DNA of 64,000 nucleotides from Bacillota bacterium (GTDB lineage Bacteria > Bacillota > Sulfobacillia > DUMF01), in assembly GCA_012840015.1 (NCBI GenBank), contig DUMF01000029.1, positions 62,001 through 126,000 on the forward strand, read 5' to 3'. The notes beneath the pieces were generated by a model. The model saw only the letters and a list, made by a program, of their open reading frames with translations. It did no database searches and was not told where the DNA came from. Positions 44,086 through 53,745 of this stretch are shown here, piece after piece. The position numbers and the translations under genes were made by a program. The first letter of the stretch is position 1. Each line of letters opens with the position of its first letter.

Positions 44086-46218
44086 TTGCTGGCTGTAACC
44101 GGCGTAAAGACGAAGAAAAGAATTCTGGCCCTTTTCATAGGTTCGACGGCTTTCCTGTTCGCGTTGGTAGTGAGAGTTGGTTACCTGCAGTTCATTAGGG
44201 GGCCGGAACTGTCGGCCCAGGCGTTGGAAATCCGCACTTTGGACGTTCCGGTGCTGCCGCAGCGGGGCATGATTTGCGATCGAAATGGCAAGGAGCTTGC
44301 GGTCAGTATCGACACGGAATCCGTTTATGCGTTTCCGTCACAGGTAAAGCAGCCCGAAGAAACGGCACGCACGCTCTCTGCCATTTTGGGAATGAGCTAT
44401 GAGGAAGTCTACGAAAGAATAACGCGTAACACGTATTTCGTTTGGTTGAAACGCCAGGTAGATGCTGAGACTGCAAGCAAAGTAAGGTCTCTGAAACTCA
44501 GCGGCATCAACCTCACCCCGGAGCCAAAGCGGTTTTATCCGAACGGAACGTTGGCTGCTCACGTGCTGGGCATATCGGGTATAGATAACCAGGGGCTCGA
44601 GGGAATTGAGGCTGAGTACGATGCGGACCTCAGGGGTACACCGGGCCGGATAGTCGTGGAGACCGATGCGATCGGCCGGGAAGTACCAGATGCTCTCCAC
44701 GCGTACGAGCAACCAAAGCCGGGCAAGACACTCTTCCTGACTATAGACGAAATCCTCCAGCATGTAGCCGAAAGGGAATTGGACCGTGCCATGCTCGAAA
44801 CCAAGGCCAAGGGTGGAACGGTCATACTCATGGACCCGCGTAACGGCGAGATCCTCGCTCTTGCGATTAAGCCCGATTTTGACCCCAACCACTACGATAA
44901 ATACCCGAACGAGAATCGAAGGATTAGTGCGATCTCCGATACGTACCCCCCGGGCTCCACATTCAAGCCGGTGACTGCTGCAGCAGCTTTAGAGGAAGGC
45001 GTCACAAGTACCAAGGATAGGTTTTTCTGCGGGGGTAGCATCAATGTACCTGGTGCTACACTGCATTGCTGGGTTCCCGAAGGCCACGGTTCGCAATCCT
45101 TTGACGAGGTGATCATGAACTCCTGTAACGTGGGATTTATCACGATGGGATTGCGGCTTGGAGCGGAGAAGTTCTATAAATATCTGGAGGCCTTCGGTTT
45201 CACGGAACCCACGGGGATAGACCTTCCGGGCGAAGGGATAGGCATCCTTCCAGATAAGTCTGATGTTAAGCCAGTGGACGTGGCCGTGATGAGTTTCGGC
45301 CAGACTCTTACGGTTACGCCAATGCAACTGATACGTGCGATAGGCGCCATCGCCAACGGCGGAATACTTGTGCAGCCGCACCTCTTGAAGGAGATGCGCG
45401 ATCAAGATGGCACTGTGGTACGGAGATGGCAAGGGAGTGAAAGACGGGCTATTTCGGCGGGTACCGCTGCGGAGCTCAGACGATCCATGGAACTGGTTGT
45501 CCAAAAAGGCACGGGGCGGCAGGCTTTTGTAGAAGGTTACAAGCTTGCTGGCAAGACTGGCACCTCTAATAAAGTGATCGGTGGGACGATAGCCACTGGA
45601 AAGTACGTGGCTTCGTTCGTGGGATTTGCACCCTCTGACGATCCACGTATCGTTGGACTCGTAATTCTGGACGAACCGCAAGGGGCTTATTACGGCGGGC
45701 AGATCGCTGCCCCACTATTCTCCAGAGTAATGGCTGATGTGTTGCGTTACCTGGAAGTGCCTGCTAGACCAGATATCAGGAAGCCAGTTCAGCCATGGGA
45801 GACGCCCGTGAAGCCTGACGCCAACGGCGTGGAACGCTTGATGGAGATAGAGGTGCCGTCGATACTGTTCGATGACGTGGAGACGGCTCGCCGGAAGGTG
45901 GTCTCGTTAGGGCTGACTTTGACGATAGAAGGGTCCGGCAGTTACATAGTTTCCCAGGTGCCTGCTGCGGGAGCGTTGGTGGCATCGGGTACCACTGTTA
46001 TCGCGAAGCTGGGGGAACCTCCTGTCTCTCCTGGGAAGGTAATCGTACCAAACTTAAAGGGCAGGACCATGAAAGAGGCTATGCAACTACTAGGGGAACG
46101 AAAGCTCACCATGGAAGCGGAGGGCAGTGGAATCGCAGTAAGACAGGAGCCTGAACCTGGAACAGCTGTGCCTGCAGGCAGTAGTATCCGGGTTTGGTTT
46201 GAATATCCAAAGGAGTGA
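44086..46218 (+). CDS. spoVD: Class B penicillin-binding protein with PASTA domains (SpoVD/PBP2B type)
   Basis: A monofunctional transpeptidase for septal or spore-cortex peptidoglycan. One N-terminal membrane helix (about residues 14-33) is followed by the dimerisation domain (RGMICDRNGKELAVS) and the transpeptidase domain with active-site serine in PGSTFKP (about 291), SCN (about 346) and KTGT (about 489). Two PASTA repeats end the protein (PSILFDDVETARRKVVSLG and VPNLKGRTMKEAMQLL), as in SpoVD. Bacillus has pbpB and spoVD in tandem. Here there is one gene, so it may serve both vegetative division and sporulation. TTG start. Confidence 0.93.
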   Translation: MLAVTGVKTKKRILALFIGSTAFLFALVVRVGYLQFIRGPELSAQALEIRTLDVPVLPQRGMICDRNGKELAVSIDTESVYAFPSQVKQPEETARTLSAILGMSYEEVYERITRNTYFVWLKRQVDAETASKVRSLKLSGINLTPEPKRFYPNGTLAAHVLGISGIDNQGLEGIEAEYDADLRGTPGRIVVETDAIGREVPDALHAYEQPKPGKTLFLTIDEILQHVAERELDRAMLETKAKGGTVILMDPRNGEILALAIKPDFDPNHYDKYPNENRRISAISDTYPPGSTFKPVTAAAALEEGVTSTKDRFFCGGSINVPGATLHCWVPEGHGSQSFDEVIMNSCNVGFITMGLRLGAEKFYKYLEAFGFTEPTGIDLPGEGIGILPDKSDVKPVDVAVMSFGQTLTVTPMQLIRAIGAIANGGILVQPHLLKEMRDQDGTVVRRWQGSERRAISAGTAAELRRSMELVVQKGTGRQAFVEGYKLAGKTGTSNKVIGGTIATGKYVASFVGFAPSDDPRIVGLVILDEPQGAYYGGQIAAPLFSRVMADVLRYLEVPARPDIRKPVQPWETPVKPDANGVERLMEIEVPSILFDDVETARRKVVSLGLTLTIEGSGSYIVSQVPAAGALVASGTTVIAKLGEPPVSPGKVIVPNLKGRTMKEAMQLLGERKLTMEAEGSGIAVRQEPEPGTAVPAGSSIRVWFEYPKE

Positions 46219-46248
46219 TCATAATATGCCTTGGAGGTTCGTGACTGC

Positions 46249-47706
46249 ATGAGACTCGCGGAACTGCTCAGCTGCTTGAACGAGCCAAACCTGCAGGTTG
46301 CGGATGTGGAGGTAACAGGGATAACATACGACTCTCGTCGGGTGAAGCCTGGCAACGTGTTCGTATGCATCAAGGGGTTCAGCCATGACGGCCATGCCTA
46401 CGCAAACGAGGCCGCCAGAAAAGGCGCGGTGGCCATCATAGCGGAGCGATCGATTCCGATCTTGGGAATCCCGGTGGTCCTTGTGGAGGATACCCGCCTC
46501 GCACTTTCCAAGTTGGCAGAGCGGTACTTCGATGAGCCCACAAGTAAAGTGAGACTGATCGGTGTCACGGGAACAAAGGGCAAGACTACCACGACATTTC
46601 TTATTAGGAGCATACTCCAAAAGGCTGGAATGAAGACGGGCTTAATGGGCACTGTCCTGAACATCGTGGGGGATGACGTACAGCCGGTCAGCCACACTAC
46701 CCCGGAGGCTCCGGAGCTTTGTGCTGCCATAGCCAAAATGGCGGCATCGGGCTGTACGCACGCGGTAATGGAAGTGTCTTCTCATGCGATAGCCTTGAAA
46801 AGGGTGGCGGGCTCTCGCTTTAAGGGAGCTGTGTTCACGAACCTCAGCCAGGACCACTTGGATTTTCACGGAAATATGGAAAGCTATTTTCAAGTGAAGG
46901 CGAGTTTTTTACGGGGGATTGCCACGGCCGCAGGCCCAGAGTATGTGGCTGTGAATGTGGATGATCCATATGGCGTGAGAATAGCGGGCGAGCTTTCGGA
47001 GTACGCGATAAGTTACGGAATCAGAGAGCCAGCTATGATCCGCGCCACCGATGTGGAGGTCAGTCCAAAGGGGACGAGGTTTAAAATAGGCTTCCCAGGC
47101 GGGCGAAGTGAGCGTGTCAAGGCGAAGCTGATCGGCATGTTCAACGTATACAACCTCCTAGCGGCTTCGTCCGTGAGCTTTAGGGAAGGCGTGAAAATAG
47201 AAGACATCGTAGAGGCCATCGAACTATTCGACGGCGTGCCGGGGAGATTTGAATCGATAGATGAGGGTCAGGATTTTACTGTAGTGGTCGATTATGCTCA
47301 CAGCCCTGCCAGCCTGGAGAACGTTTTGCTCACGGCGAGAGAATTGGGCCCGGAGAGGATCATCACTGTGTTCGGGTGCGGCGGAGACCGGGACCGAAGC
47401 AAGAGGCCAATCATGGGCGAAGTAGTATCTCGACTCAGTGACTATGCCATAGTAACCTCGGATAACCCGAGGAGTGAAGAGCCGGAAGAGATCATAAAAG
47501 AGATCCTGCCGGGCTTTCGTACATCTGCGTATGAGGTAATTCCGGATCGAGGGGAAGCCATATTCCGGGCGCTTAACATGGCAAAGTCTGGAGACTTCGT
47601 GCTGATCGCCGGCAAAGGGCACGAGACATACCAGGTGCTCAAAGACAGGGCCATTCATTTCGATGACAGGGAAGTCGCGCGGGATGTGCTGCGGAGGTTG
47701 AAATGA
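46249..47706 (+). CDS. murE: UDP-MurNAc-tripeptide synthetase MurE (meso-DAP type)
   Basis: Adds the third residue of the peptidoglycan stem peptide. It has the ATP loop GVTGTKGKTTTTFLI, TTPEAPEL and the substrate motif DNPR in TSDNPRSEEPEEI, which marks enzymes that add meso-diaminopimelate rather than lysine. Length is 485 from ATG 46249, which has TTGGAGG 11 bases upstream; the track start is six codons earlier. It overlaps murF by four bases. Confidence 0.95.
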   Translation: MRLAELLSCLNEPNLQVADVEVTGITYDSRRVKPGNVFVCIKGFSHDGHAYANEAARKGAVAIIAERSIPILGIPVVLVEDTRLALSKLAERYFDEPTSKVRLIGVTGTKGKTTTTFLIRSILQKAGMKTGLMGTVLNIVGDDVQPVSHTTPEAPELCAAIAKMAASGCTHAVMEVSSHAIALKRVAGSRFKGAVFTNLSQDHLDFHGNMESYFQVKASFLRGIATAAGPEYVAVNVDDPYGVRIAGELSEYAISYGIREPAMIRATDVEVSPKGTRFKIGFPGGRSERVKAKLIGMFNVYNLLAASSVSFREGVKIEDIVEAIELFDGVPGRFESIDEGQDFTVVVDYAHSPASLENVLLTARELGPERIITVFGCGGDRDRSKRPIMGEVVSRLSDYAIVTSDNPRSEEPEEIIKEILPGFRTSAYEVIPDRGEAIFRALNMAKSGDFVLIAGKGHETYQVLKDRAIHFDDREVARDVLRRLK

Positions 47707-49073
47707 GAGAGGGAGCCCTTTTCCATTTACAGGAAGCAGCTTCTGCGATTGGGGCGAAATTGAAGGGAGCAAGCAACCCCATTGTGATGGGAGTGGGCAT
47801 TGACTCAAGGCTCATCAAACCTGGTGAGCTTTTTGTAGCGCTACAAGGGGAACACACTGACGGCCACCTGCACGTAGCCGAAGCCTTTGCAAGAGGTGCA
47901 TCTGCTGCAATGGTTTGCAGGCGGGTGGAGGCAGAGGGGCCGCTGTTGGAAGTAGATGACTGTCTCAGAGGCCTTTCAGACCTAGCAAAGTGGCACAGGT
48001 CCAGGGTGAACCCTATGGTCATAGGGGTCACGGGTAGCGTGGGCAAGACCACTGTTAAAGAAATGATAGCTTCGATAGCTGCTACGAGGTTCAGGACGCT
48101 CAAATCGGAAGGGAATTTCAACACCGAAATCGGCCTGCCGCTCACTTTGCTGCGGTTGAAGCCCGCCACTGAAGTGGCAGTAGTTGAAATGGCCATGAGA
48201 GGGCTTGGCCAGATTCAGAAGCTTTGTGAGATAGCCAGGCCTTCGATTGGAGTGATCACGTCCATCGGGGAAACTCACCTAGAACTGCTCGGTTCTGTAG
48301 AGAATATAGCCAGGGCCAAGTGGGAACTGGTGGAAAGCCTTCCTGCGGACGGGTGGGCTATCCTCAATTGGGATGAACCCTGGCCAAGAAGGCTCGCTCC
48401 TTCGGCAAGGTGTAGGCTGGTACGTTTCGGGTTTAGCCCGGAAGCCGACGTAACAGCTAGGGATGTCCGGGACAGAGGGGAAGAAGGCATGAGCTATACT
48501 CTCGTGACCGTCAAGGGTGAAATCAATGTAAATCTACCCGTGAACGGCAAGCACATGGTCTGCAATTCCCTGGCAGGGGCGGCTTTCGGACTCATAGTAG
48601 GTCTGGAACTAGAGGAGATCCGTTTCGGACTGGAGCACTTTTCAAGTTCCAAAATGCGGTTGGAACTGCTTAGGATCGGAGACGTACTCGTGATAAACGA
48701 TGCATACAACGCCAATCCCAGTTCGATGAAGGCTGCTCTCGAAGTATTGAAGAGCATGGCGAAGGGTCGATGTATAGCTGTGCTTGGGGACATGCTGGAG
48801 CTGGGGACAAGGGCTGTGGAAGGTCATCGCGAGGTCGGGCAGAAGTGCGCGGAAGTGGGCATAGATATTCTCGTGGGAGTGGGCCCGCTTTCCAAAAACA
48901 TCACAGAAGCTGCGATAACATCTGGTGTCGGGGCATCTAGAGTCTACTGGTGCAAAGACAGAGCAGAAGCCAGCCAGTTACTCAGCTCCCTCGTTAAACC
49001 CGGAGATACCGTTTTGGTAAAAGGGTCGAGGGGTAGCAAGATGGAAGAAGTGATTGTCGGATTGAAGGGTTGA
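47703..49073 (+). CDS. murF: UDP-MurNAc-tripeptide:D-alanyl-D-alanine ligase
   Basis: Adds D-Ala-D-Ala to complete the pentapeptide precursor. The Mur ligase pattern is clear: GVGIDSRLIKPGELFVALQGEHTDGH, the ATP loop GVTGSVGKTTVKEM, NFNTEIGLPLTLL, NDAYNANPSSMKAAL and LGDMLELG. Length 456 is typical. ATG start overlaps the murE stop, and mraY follows after three bases. Confidence 0.96.
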   Translation: MREGALFHLQEAASAIGAKLKGASNPIVMGVGIDSRLIKPGELFVALQGEHTDGHLHVAEAFARGASAAMVCRRVEAEGPLLEVDDCLRGLSDLAKWHRSRVNPMVIGVTGSVGKTTVKEMIASIAATRFRTLKSEGNFNTEIGLPLTLLRLKPATEVAVVEMAMRGLGQIQKLCEIARPSIGVITSIGETHLELLGSVENIARAKWELVESLPADGWAILNWDEPWPRRLAPSARCRLVRFGFSPEADVTARDVRDRGEEGMSYTLVTVKGEINVNLPVNGKHMVCNSLAGAAFGLIVGLELEEIRFGLEHFSSSKMRLELLRIGDVLVINDAYNANPSSMKAALEVLKSMAKGRCIAVLGDMLELGTRAVEGHREVGQKCAEVGIDILVGVGPLSKNITEAAITSGVGASRVYWCKDRAEASQLLSSLVKPGDTVLVKGSRGSKMEEVIVGLKG

Positions 49074-49076
49074 GGA

Positions 49077-50063
49077 ATGCTTGGAGTTTTGGCTTTCGTC
49101 AGCGCGTTGCTCATAGTACTAATCTTAGGACCAGTGATGATCCCATCTCTCAAAAAGCTAAAGATGGGGCAAAAAGTCCGAGACGACGGACCGGCCAGTC
49201 ACAAGATAAAGGAAGGTACTCCTACTATGGGTGGCATCCTTATCCTGGCTGGTCTGGTACCTGCTTCGCTCTTTTTCGGCAGGCTGGCGTCGGAGCAAAG
49301 GATTCAGCCGGGTAAATTCGAGGTACTAATATCTTTACTCATATTGGTTTTGGGATATGCTGCAATGGGCTTTACCGACGATTATATCAAGGTCGTGCGA
49401 AGGCGGTCGTTGGGCTTACGAGCCAGGCAAAAGCTATTGTTGCAGACCCTCTTTGCAGCGGTAATTGTGATTACGGCGCAGCGACTTGGCATGGGAACCC
49501 ACGTGACGGTGCCGTATACTTTCACACAAATCGACCTGGGAGCGGCAGCGTATTCTATGTTTGCGTTGCTGGTCATCATCGGGAGCGCAAACGCAGTCAA
49601 CCTCACCGATGGCCTAGACGGGCTGGCTGCGGGTACGGCGGGGATAGCATTCGCCGTCTATTGGCTCATAGCTAGCGTGGCAGGCCGGACTGAACTGGCG
49701 ATTTTCTGCGGCTCGGCTGCCGGCGCGTGCTTCGGTTTCCTTAAATTCAATTCCTACCCGGCGAAAGTCTTCATGGGTGACACGGGATCCCTGGCTTTGG
49801 GGAGCGCACTTGGAGGTCTCGCTATACTTACTAAGACCGAACTGGTGCTCCCAATCGTCGGTTTCGTCTTCGTTATCGAGACGCTGTCGGTCATAATTCA
49901 AGTGCTGTCCTTCAGACTGACGGGCAGGAGAGTGTTCAGAATGAGCCCGCTCCATCACCATTTCGAGCTGTGTGGTTTCAAAGAAAAGTCAATCGTAACT
50001 TGCTTTTACGTAGTGGGCATATTAGCTGCTGTAGCAGCGTTAATGGGCCTAAGCGGCCTGTGA
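49077..50063 (+). CDS. mraY: Phospho-MurNAc-pentapeptide-transferase
   Basis: An integral membrane enzyme that attaches the UDP-MurNAc-pentapeptide to undecaprenyl phosphate, making lipid I. About ten hydrophobic segments, with the conserved GTPTMGGI, TDDYIKV, NLTDGLDGLAAG, MGDTGSLALG and PLHHHFEL. The 328 residues are normal. In most dcw clusters murD follows directly, but here the next gene is the SEDS protein, ten bases downstream. Confidence 0.96.
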   Translation: MLGVLAFVSALLIVLILGPVMIPSLKKLKMGQKVRDDGPASHKIKEGTPTMGGILILAGLVPASLFFGRLASEQRIQPGKFEVLISLLILVLGYAAMGFTDDYIKVVRRRSLGLRARQKLLLQTLFAAVIVITAQRLGMGTHVTVPYTFTQIDLGAAAYSMFALLVIIGSANAVNLTDGLDGLAAGTAGIAFAVYWLIASVAGRTELAIFCGSAAGACFGFLKFNSYPAKVFMGDTGSLALGSALGGLAILTKTELVLPIVGFVFVIETLSVIIQVLSFRLTGRRVFRMSPLHHHFELCGFKEKSIVTCFYVVGILAAVAALMGLSGL

Positions 50064-50072
50064 GGTGCCACC

Positions 50073-51173
50073 ATGAAACATCAAGGAAGGCCCGTCGATG
50101 GGTTGTTATATTCCGGTTGTATGGTGCTACTCGCCATAGGCATCGTAATGGTTTTCAGTGCCAGCTCAATCCGTGCAATGAAGAGCTACAACGACCCATA
50201 CTATTTTCTCAAGCGCCAACTGATATGGGCAGGCCTGGGGCTTATCATCATGACCGTGCTGGCCAACATACATTACGTTAGATTAAGGAAAATCGCTACG
50301 ACTGTAATGGCCATAAGCCTGCTCTTCTTGGTGCTCGTACTGGTGCCTGGTATAGGCAAGGTTATAAACGGATCACGACGGTGGATCGGCATCGGTCAAA
50401 TCGGATTCCAGCCTTCAGAGCTTTGTAAAGGCGTTTTCGTTTTGTTCATGGCAGCCAGCCTTTCCGAACGAGGGAAAGAGCTCAACAACCCTGTCAAAGG
50501 GCTGCTGCCGTATGTCCTGCTGATCGGCGTCATTTTCGGGCTGGTACTGAAAGAGCCAGACCTGGGTACCGGAATAGCTATCGCAGGGACTGGATTCATG
50601 TTGCTGTTCGCTGGCGGCATTGCTGTCTGGCAATTGACGGCGATCGGGGTAGTGGCTCTGCCCGTGCTTTGGCATGCCATAAACAGTGCTACGTATCGCA
50701 GGAACCGATTCCTCGCTTTTTTAAACCCGTGGGCCGACCCAACTGGTACCGGTTACCATATCATCCAGGGGCTATATGCTCTGGGATCGGGCGGGCCTTT
50801 CGGCTTGGGTTTCATGAGGAGCCGGCAAAAGTGGCTGTACTTACCAGAACCTCACACTGACTTCATCTTCGCAGTCATAGGCGAAGAGCTTGGATTCATT
50901 GGCTGCCTGGCAGTCATTTCCCTCTTTATGTTGATAGCGTGGAGAGGCTACAGGATATCGATGACAGCTCCAGACAGGTTTGGCAGCCTCCTGGCCGCAG
51001 GCATGACCACCATGATTATCCTGCAGGCTATCGTAAACATCGGCGTAGTTACGGCATCGCTGCCTGTCACAGGGATTCCCCTTCCGTTCATAAGTTCGGG
51101 CGGATCGTCTCTGATGACTAACCTGGCAGCTGTAGGGGTTCTGTTAAACATATCGAGATATACAGTGGAGTGA
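50073..51173 (+). CDS. ftsW: SEDS glycosyltransferase FtsW/SpoVE
   Basis: A polytopic peptidoglycan polymerase acting with the class B PBP at the septum. The 366 residues form about ten helices, with VFSASS, SRRWIGIGQIGFQPSEL, KEPDLGTGIAI, LFAGGI, HTDFIFAVIGEELGFIG and the C-terminal PLPFISSGGSSLMTNLAAVG. As for the PBP, the cluster carries one SEDS gene, so FtsW and SpoVE roles are not separable here. ATG start after GTGAGGTG. Confidence 0.93.
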   Translation: MKHQGRPVDGLLYSGCMVLLAIGIVMVFSASSIRAMKSYNDPYYFLKRQLIWAGLGLIIMTVLANIHYVRLRKIATTVMAISLLFLVLVLVPGIGKVINGSRRWIGIGQIGFQPSELCKGVFVLFMAASLSERGKELNNPVKGLLPYVLLIGVIFGLVLKEPDLGTGIAIAGTGFMLLFAGGIAVWQLTAIGVVALPVLWHAINSATYRRNRFLAFLNPWADPTGTGYHIIQGLYALGSGGPFGLGFMRSRQKWLYLPEPHTDFIFAVIGEELGFIGCLAVISLFMLIAWRGYRISMTAPDRFGSLLAAGMTTMIILQAIVNIGVVTASLPVTGIPLPFISSGGSSLMTNLAAVGVLLNISRYTVE

Positions 51174-51178
51174 CCCAG

Positions 51179-52303
51179 ATGAGGTATCTTATTTCTGGAG
51201 GGGGCACTGGTGGGCACATATATCCGGCGCTCGCCGTCTGTGAGGCATTAAACGAAGTTGACGAGAATTCCGAGGTGTTGTATGTCGGGACGCGTAACGG
51301 GCTTGAGTCTCGCATAGTACCTGCGTACGGTATACGCCTAGCTACGATACAGTCGGGTGGGATCGCAGGCAAGTCCCCGATAAAAGCCCTCAAGGGCGCT
51401 ATGGCGGCAACGAAAGGATTCGTCGAGAGCACGAAGACCGTGAGATCATTTCGCCCGGACGCGGCTCTGGGGACTGGCGGCTATGTCTCGGGCCCCGTCA
51501 TGCTGGCGTGCTGGCTGGCTGGGGTACCTATCGGTATCCAGGAGCAGAACGCGATGCCAGGCATGACCAATCGTATCTTGTCCAGGATAGCAAACCGAGT
51601 ATTCTTAGCTTTTCCCGGCTCGAAAAGATGTTTTCCGACCGGTGCCACCCGTAAAGCGGTTGTCCTGGGCAATCCGATCAGGAGGTCGATTGTGACGACT
51701 CCCAAGGGCGCGGGATACTGGGCTTTCGGCATTGAACCAGGATGGAGGACAGTCGTGGTTTTCGGCGGGAGCCGCGGAGCCGAGCCGCTCGTCTTCGGAG
51801 CGCTCGATGTGGCGAAGGAGTCTCGTCAGAGACGCGTAGTTTTCCTGGTAATAACGGGTAATGCCAGTTTCGAGCGGGCAAGGGCGATTGTGGAAACGAG
51901 TGGTATATCCTACGATCAAGGTGGAAACGTTATACTGAGACCATACGTGGAAGAAATGCATCTCGCCTACAGCGTCGCAGAACTGGTAGTTGCTAGGGCC
52001 GGAGGGTTGACTGTGTCTGAGCTGGCGGCACGTGGGATACCAAGTGTACTCGTCCCTTCTCCGTATGTTGCAGGACGACACCAAGAGCACAACGCGGCGG
52101 TGCTGGCAGAGAGCGGAGGGGCAGTTGTGGTGCACGAAGGCAAGCAATTCGTAGTCCAACTGAAACGGGTGCTTGACGATCTGCTCGGTGACGCGGAGAA
52201 GCTCAAGCAAATGGGAGAACGTGCTAAGCGCGTGGGAAAGCCTGATGCCGCCCGGGATATAGCTTGCCAGCTCTACGAAATGGCACGACGCTCTCATCGT
52301 TGA
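51179..52303 (+). CDS. murG: UDP-GlcNAc:undecaprenyl-PP-MurNAc-pentapeptide transferase MurG
   Basis: A peripheral membrane glycosyltransferase making lipid II. It shows the N-terminal glycine loop ISGGGTGGHIYPALAV, TGGYVSGPVMLA, QEQNAMPGMTNRIL, VFGGSRGAEPL and the UDP-GlcNAc site VARAGGLTVSELAARGIPSVLVPSPY. It has 374 residues from ATG 51179, which has GTGGAG eight bases upstream inside the ftsW end. murC follows after 38 bases. Confidence 0.96.
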   Translation: MRYLISGGGTGGHIYPALAVCEALNEVDENSEVLYVGTRNGLESRIVPAYGIRLATIQSGGIAGKSPIKALKGAMAATKGFVESTKTVRSFRPDAALGTGGYVSGPVMLACWLAGVPIGIQEQNAMPGMTNRILSRIANRVFLAFPGSKRCFPTGATRKAVVLGNPIRRSIVTTPKGAGYWAFGIEPGWRTVVVFGGSRGAEPLVFGALDVAKESRQRRVVFLVITGNASFERARAIVETSGISYDQGGNVILRPYVEEMHLAYSVAELVVARAGGLTVSELAARGIPSVLVPSPYVAGRHQEHNAAVLAESGGAVVVHEGKQFVVQLKRVLDDLLGDAEKLKQMGERAKRVGKPDAARDIACQLYEMARRSHR

Positions 52304-52341
52304 AGCATATCATGTAGTACCTGATTAGAGGTGGACTCATA

Positions 52342-53700
52342 TTGAATCATATCTACTTCATCGCGATCGGCGGCGCGGGTATGAGCGCCATCGCGCGGGT
52401 ACTTTTAGCCAAGGGATACAAGGTATCTGGGTCTGACGTCAAGGAAAACGAAGCAACGTCCAGGTTACGTAAGCTCGGTGCGACCATATATTTGGGACAT
52501 CGGGCCGAAAACCTTGAACCCACAGTGGACCTGATCGTCATATCGTCCGCCATACACGAGGACAACCCCGAGGTGCAGGAGGGCAGACGTAGGAATCTGC
52601 CTATTGTCCACCGGTCCGACGTTTTAGCCCAACTCCTAAACGGAGCACGCGGAGTCGCTGTAGCCGGGGCGCACGGCAAGACTACTACCACGTCCATGAT
52701 AGGTCTAGCATTTGAAGCAGCCGGCCTGCGGCCCACGATTCTCGTCGGAGGGGAAGTGCTGGATTTCGGTGGCAACGCTCTGGTTGGAAACGGGGACTAC
52801 CTGATTGCAGAAGCCGACGAAAGCGATGGATCTTTTCTCAAACTGAAAGCGAAGGTGGCAGTCGCCACAAATATCGATAACGATCACCTCGATTACTGGA
52901 AAACAACGGAGGCTTTGCGGCAAGCCTTTCGTGAGTACCTGCAAAATGTGAAGCCGGACGGCTACGCCGTAGTATGCAACGATGATGCCCTCCTCAGAGG
53001 GATGGTCCCCCAACTGCGCGTACCCGTAGTGACTTACGGTCTAACGCCTGGAGCAAAGGTGAGCGCAACGGAGATTCATCTCGATAGGTGGGGCTCGAAG
53101 TTTACGCTCTCCGTAGACGGATTACGTCTGAGACGCGTGAGCTTAAGCGTTCCCGGCCTACATAATGTCCAGAACTCCCTTGCGGCTTTTGCAGTTAGCC
53201 TCAGAGAAAGTTTACCCTTGGATAGGGTGCAGAGCGCCCTCGAAAATTTTAAGGGTGTCGATAGAAGGCTGCAAAAGATCGCCGAGGTAAATGGTATTAC
53301 AGTTATGGATGATTATGCTCATCACCCTACTGAGATCCAAGCCAGTCTGGCTGCGATACGGTTGGCGGGTTTCAACAAGGTGATCGTCATATTTCAGCCT
53401 CACAGATACTCCCGTACCAGGATACTGGCTGAACAGTTCGGTAAGGCATTCGATCAGGCGGACCTGGTAATCATAGCTCCCATTTACGCGGGACCAGGTG
53501 AGAGAGTCATTCCAGGCGTCAGCTCTAGGCTGATCGTGGATTCCATTCGAGAGCACGGGGGCCGGGTTTTATTTGCTGAGGACCTGGAGGAGATATGCAA
53601 GCTCGCGGTCGAGAACGCGGGGAAAGGTGACGTCATAGTGACGATGGGGGCCGGGGATGTATGGAAGGCGGGGAAGACCCTACAGGAGATGCTGCAGTAA
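52342..53700 (+). CDS. murC: UDP-N-acetylmuramate--L-alanine ligase
   Basis: Adds L-alanine to UDP-MurNAc, the first stem-peptide residue. It has HIYFIAIGGAGMSAIARVL, the ATP loop VAGAHGKTTTTSMIG, EADESDGSFL, DDYAHHPTEI and FQPHRYSRT. Length 452. TTG start eight bases after AGAGGTGG. It is a true MurC, not a MurC-MurB or MurC-MurD fusion, so the missing murB and murD are not explained here. Confidence 0.96.
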   Translation: MNHIYFIAIGGAGMSAIARVLLAKGYKVSGSDVKENEATSRLRKLGATIYLGHRAENLEPTVDLIVISSAIHEDNPEVQEGRRRNLPIVHRSDVLAQLLNGARGVAVAGAHGKTTTTSMIGLAFEAAGLRPTILVGGEVLDFGGNALVGNGDYLIAEADESDGSFLKLKAKVAVATNIDNDHLDYWKTTEALRQAFREYLQNVKPDGYAVVCNDDALLRGMVPQLRVPVVTYGLTPGAKVSATEIHLDRWGSKFTLSVDGLRLRRVSLSVPGLHNVQNSLAAFAVSLRESLPLDRVQSALENFKGVDRRLQKIAEVNGITVMDDYAHHPTEIQASLAAIRLAGFNKVIVIFQPHRYSRTRILAEQFGKAFDQADLVIIAPIYAGPGERVIPGVSSRLIVDSIREHGGRVLFAEDLEEICKLAVENAGKGDVIVTMGAGDVWKAGKTLQEMLQ

Positions 53701-53745
53701 CCGCTTACTGCAGACTCACGTAAGATGGGTTAGAGGTGCGCTCTC

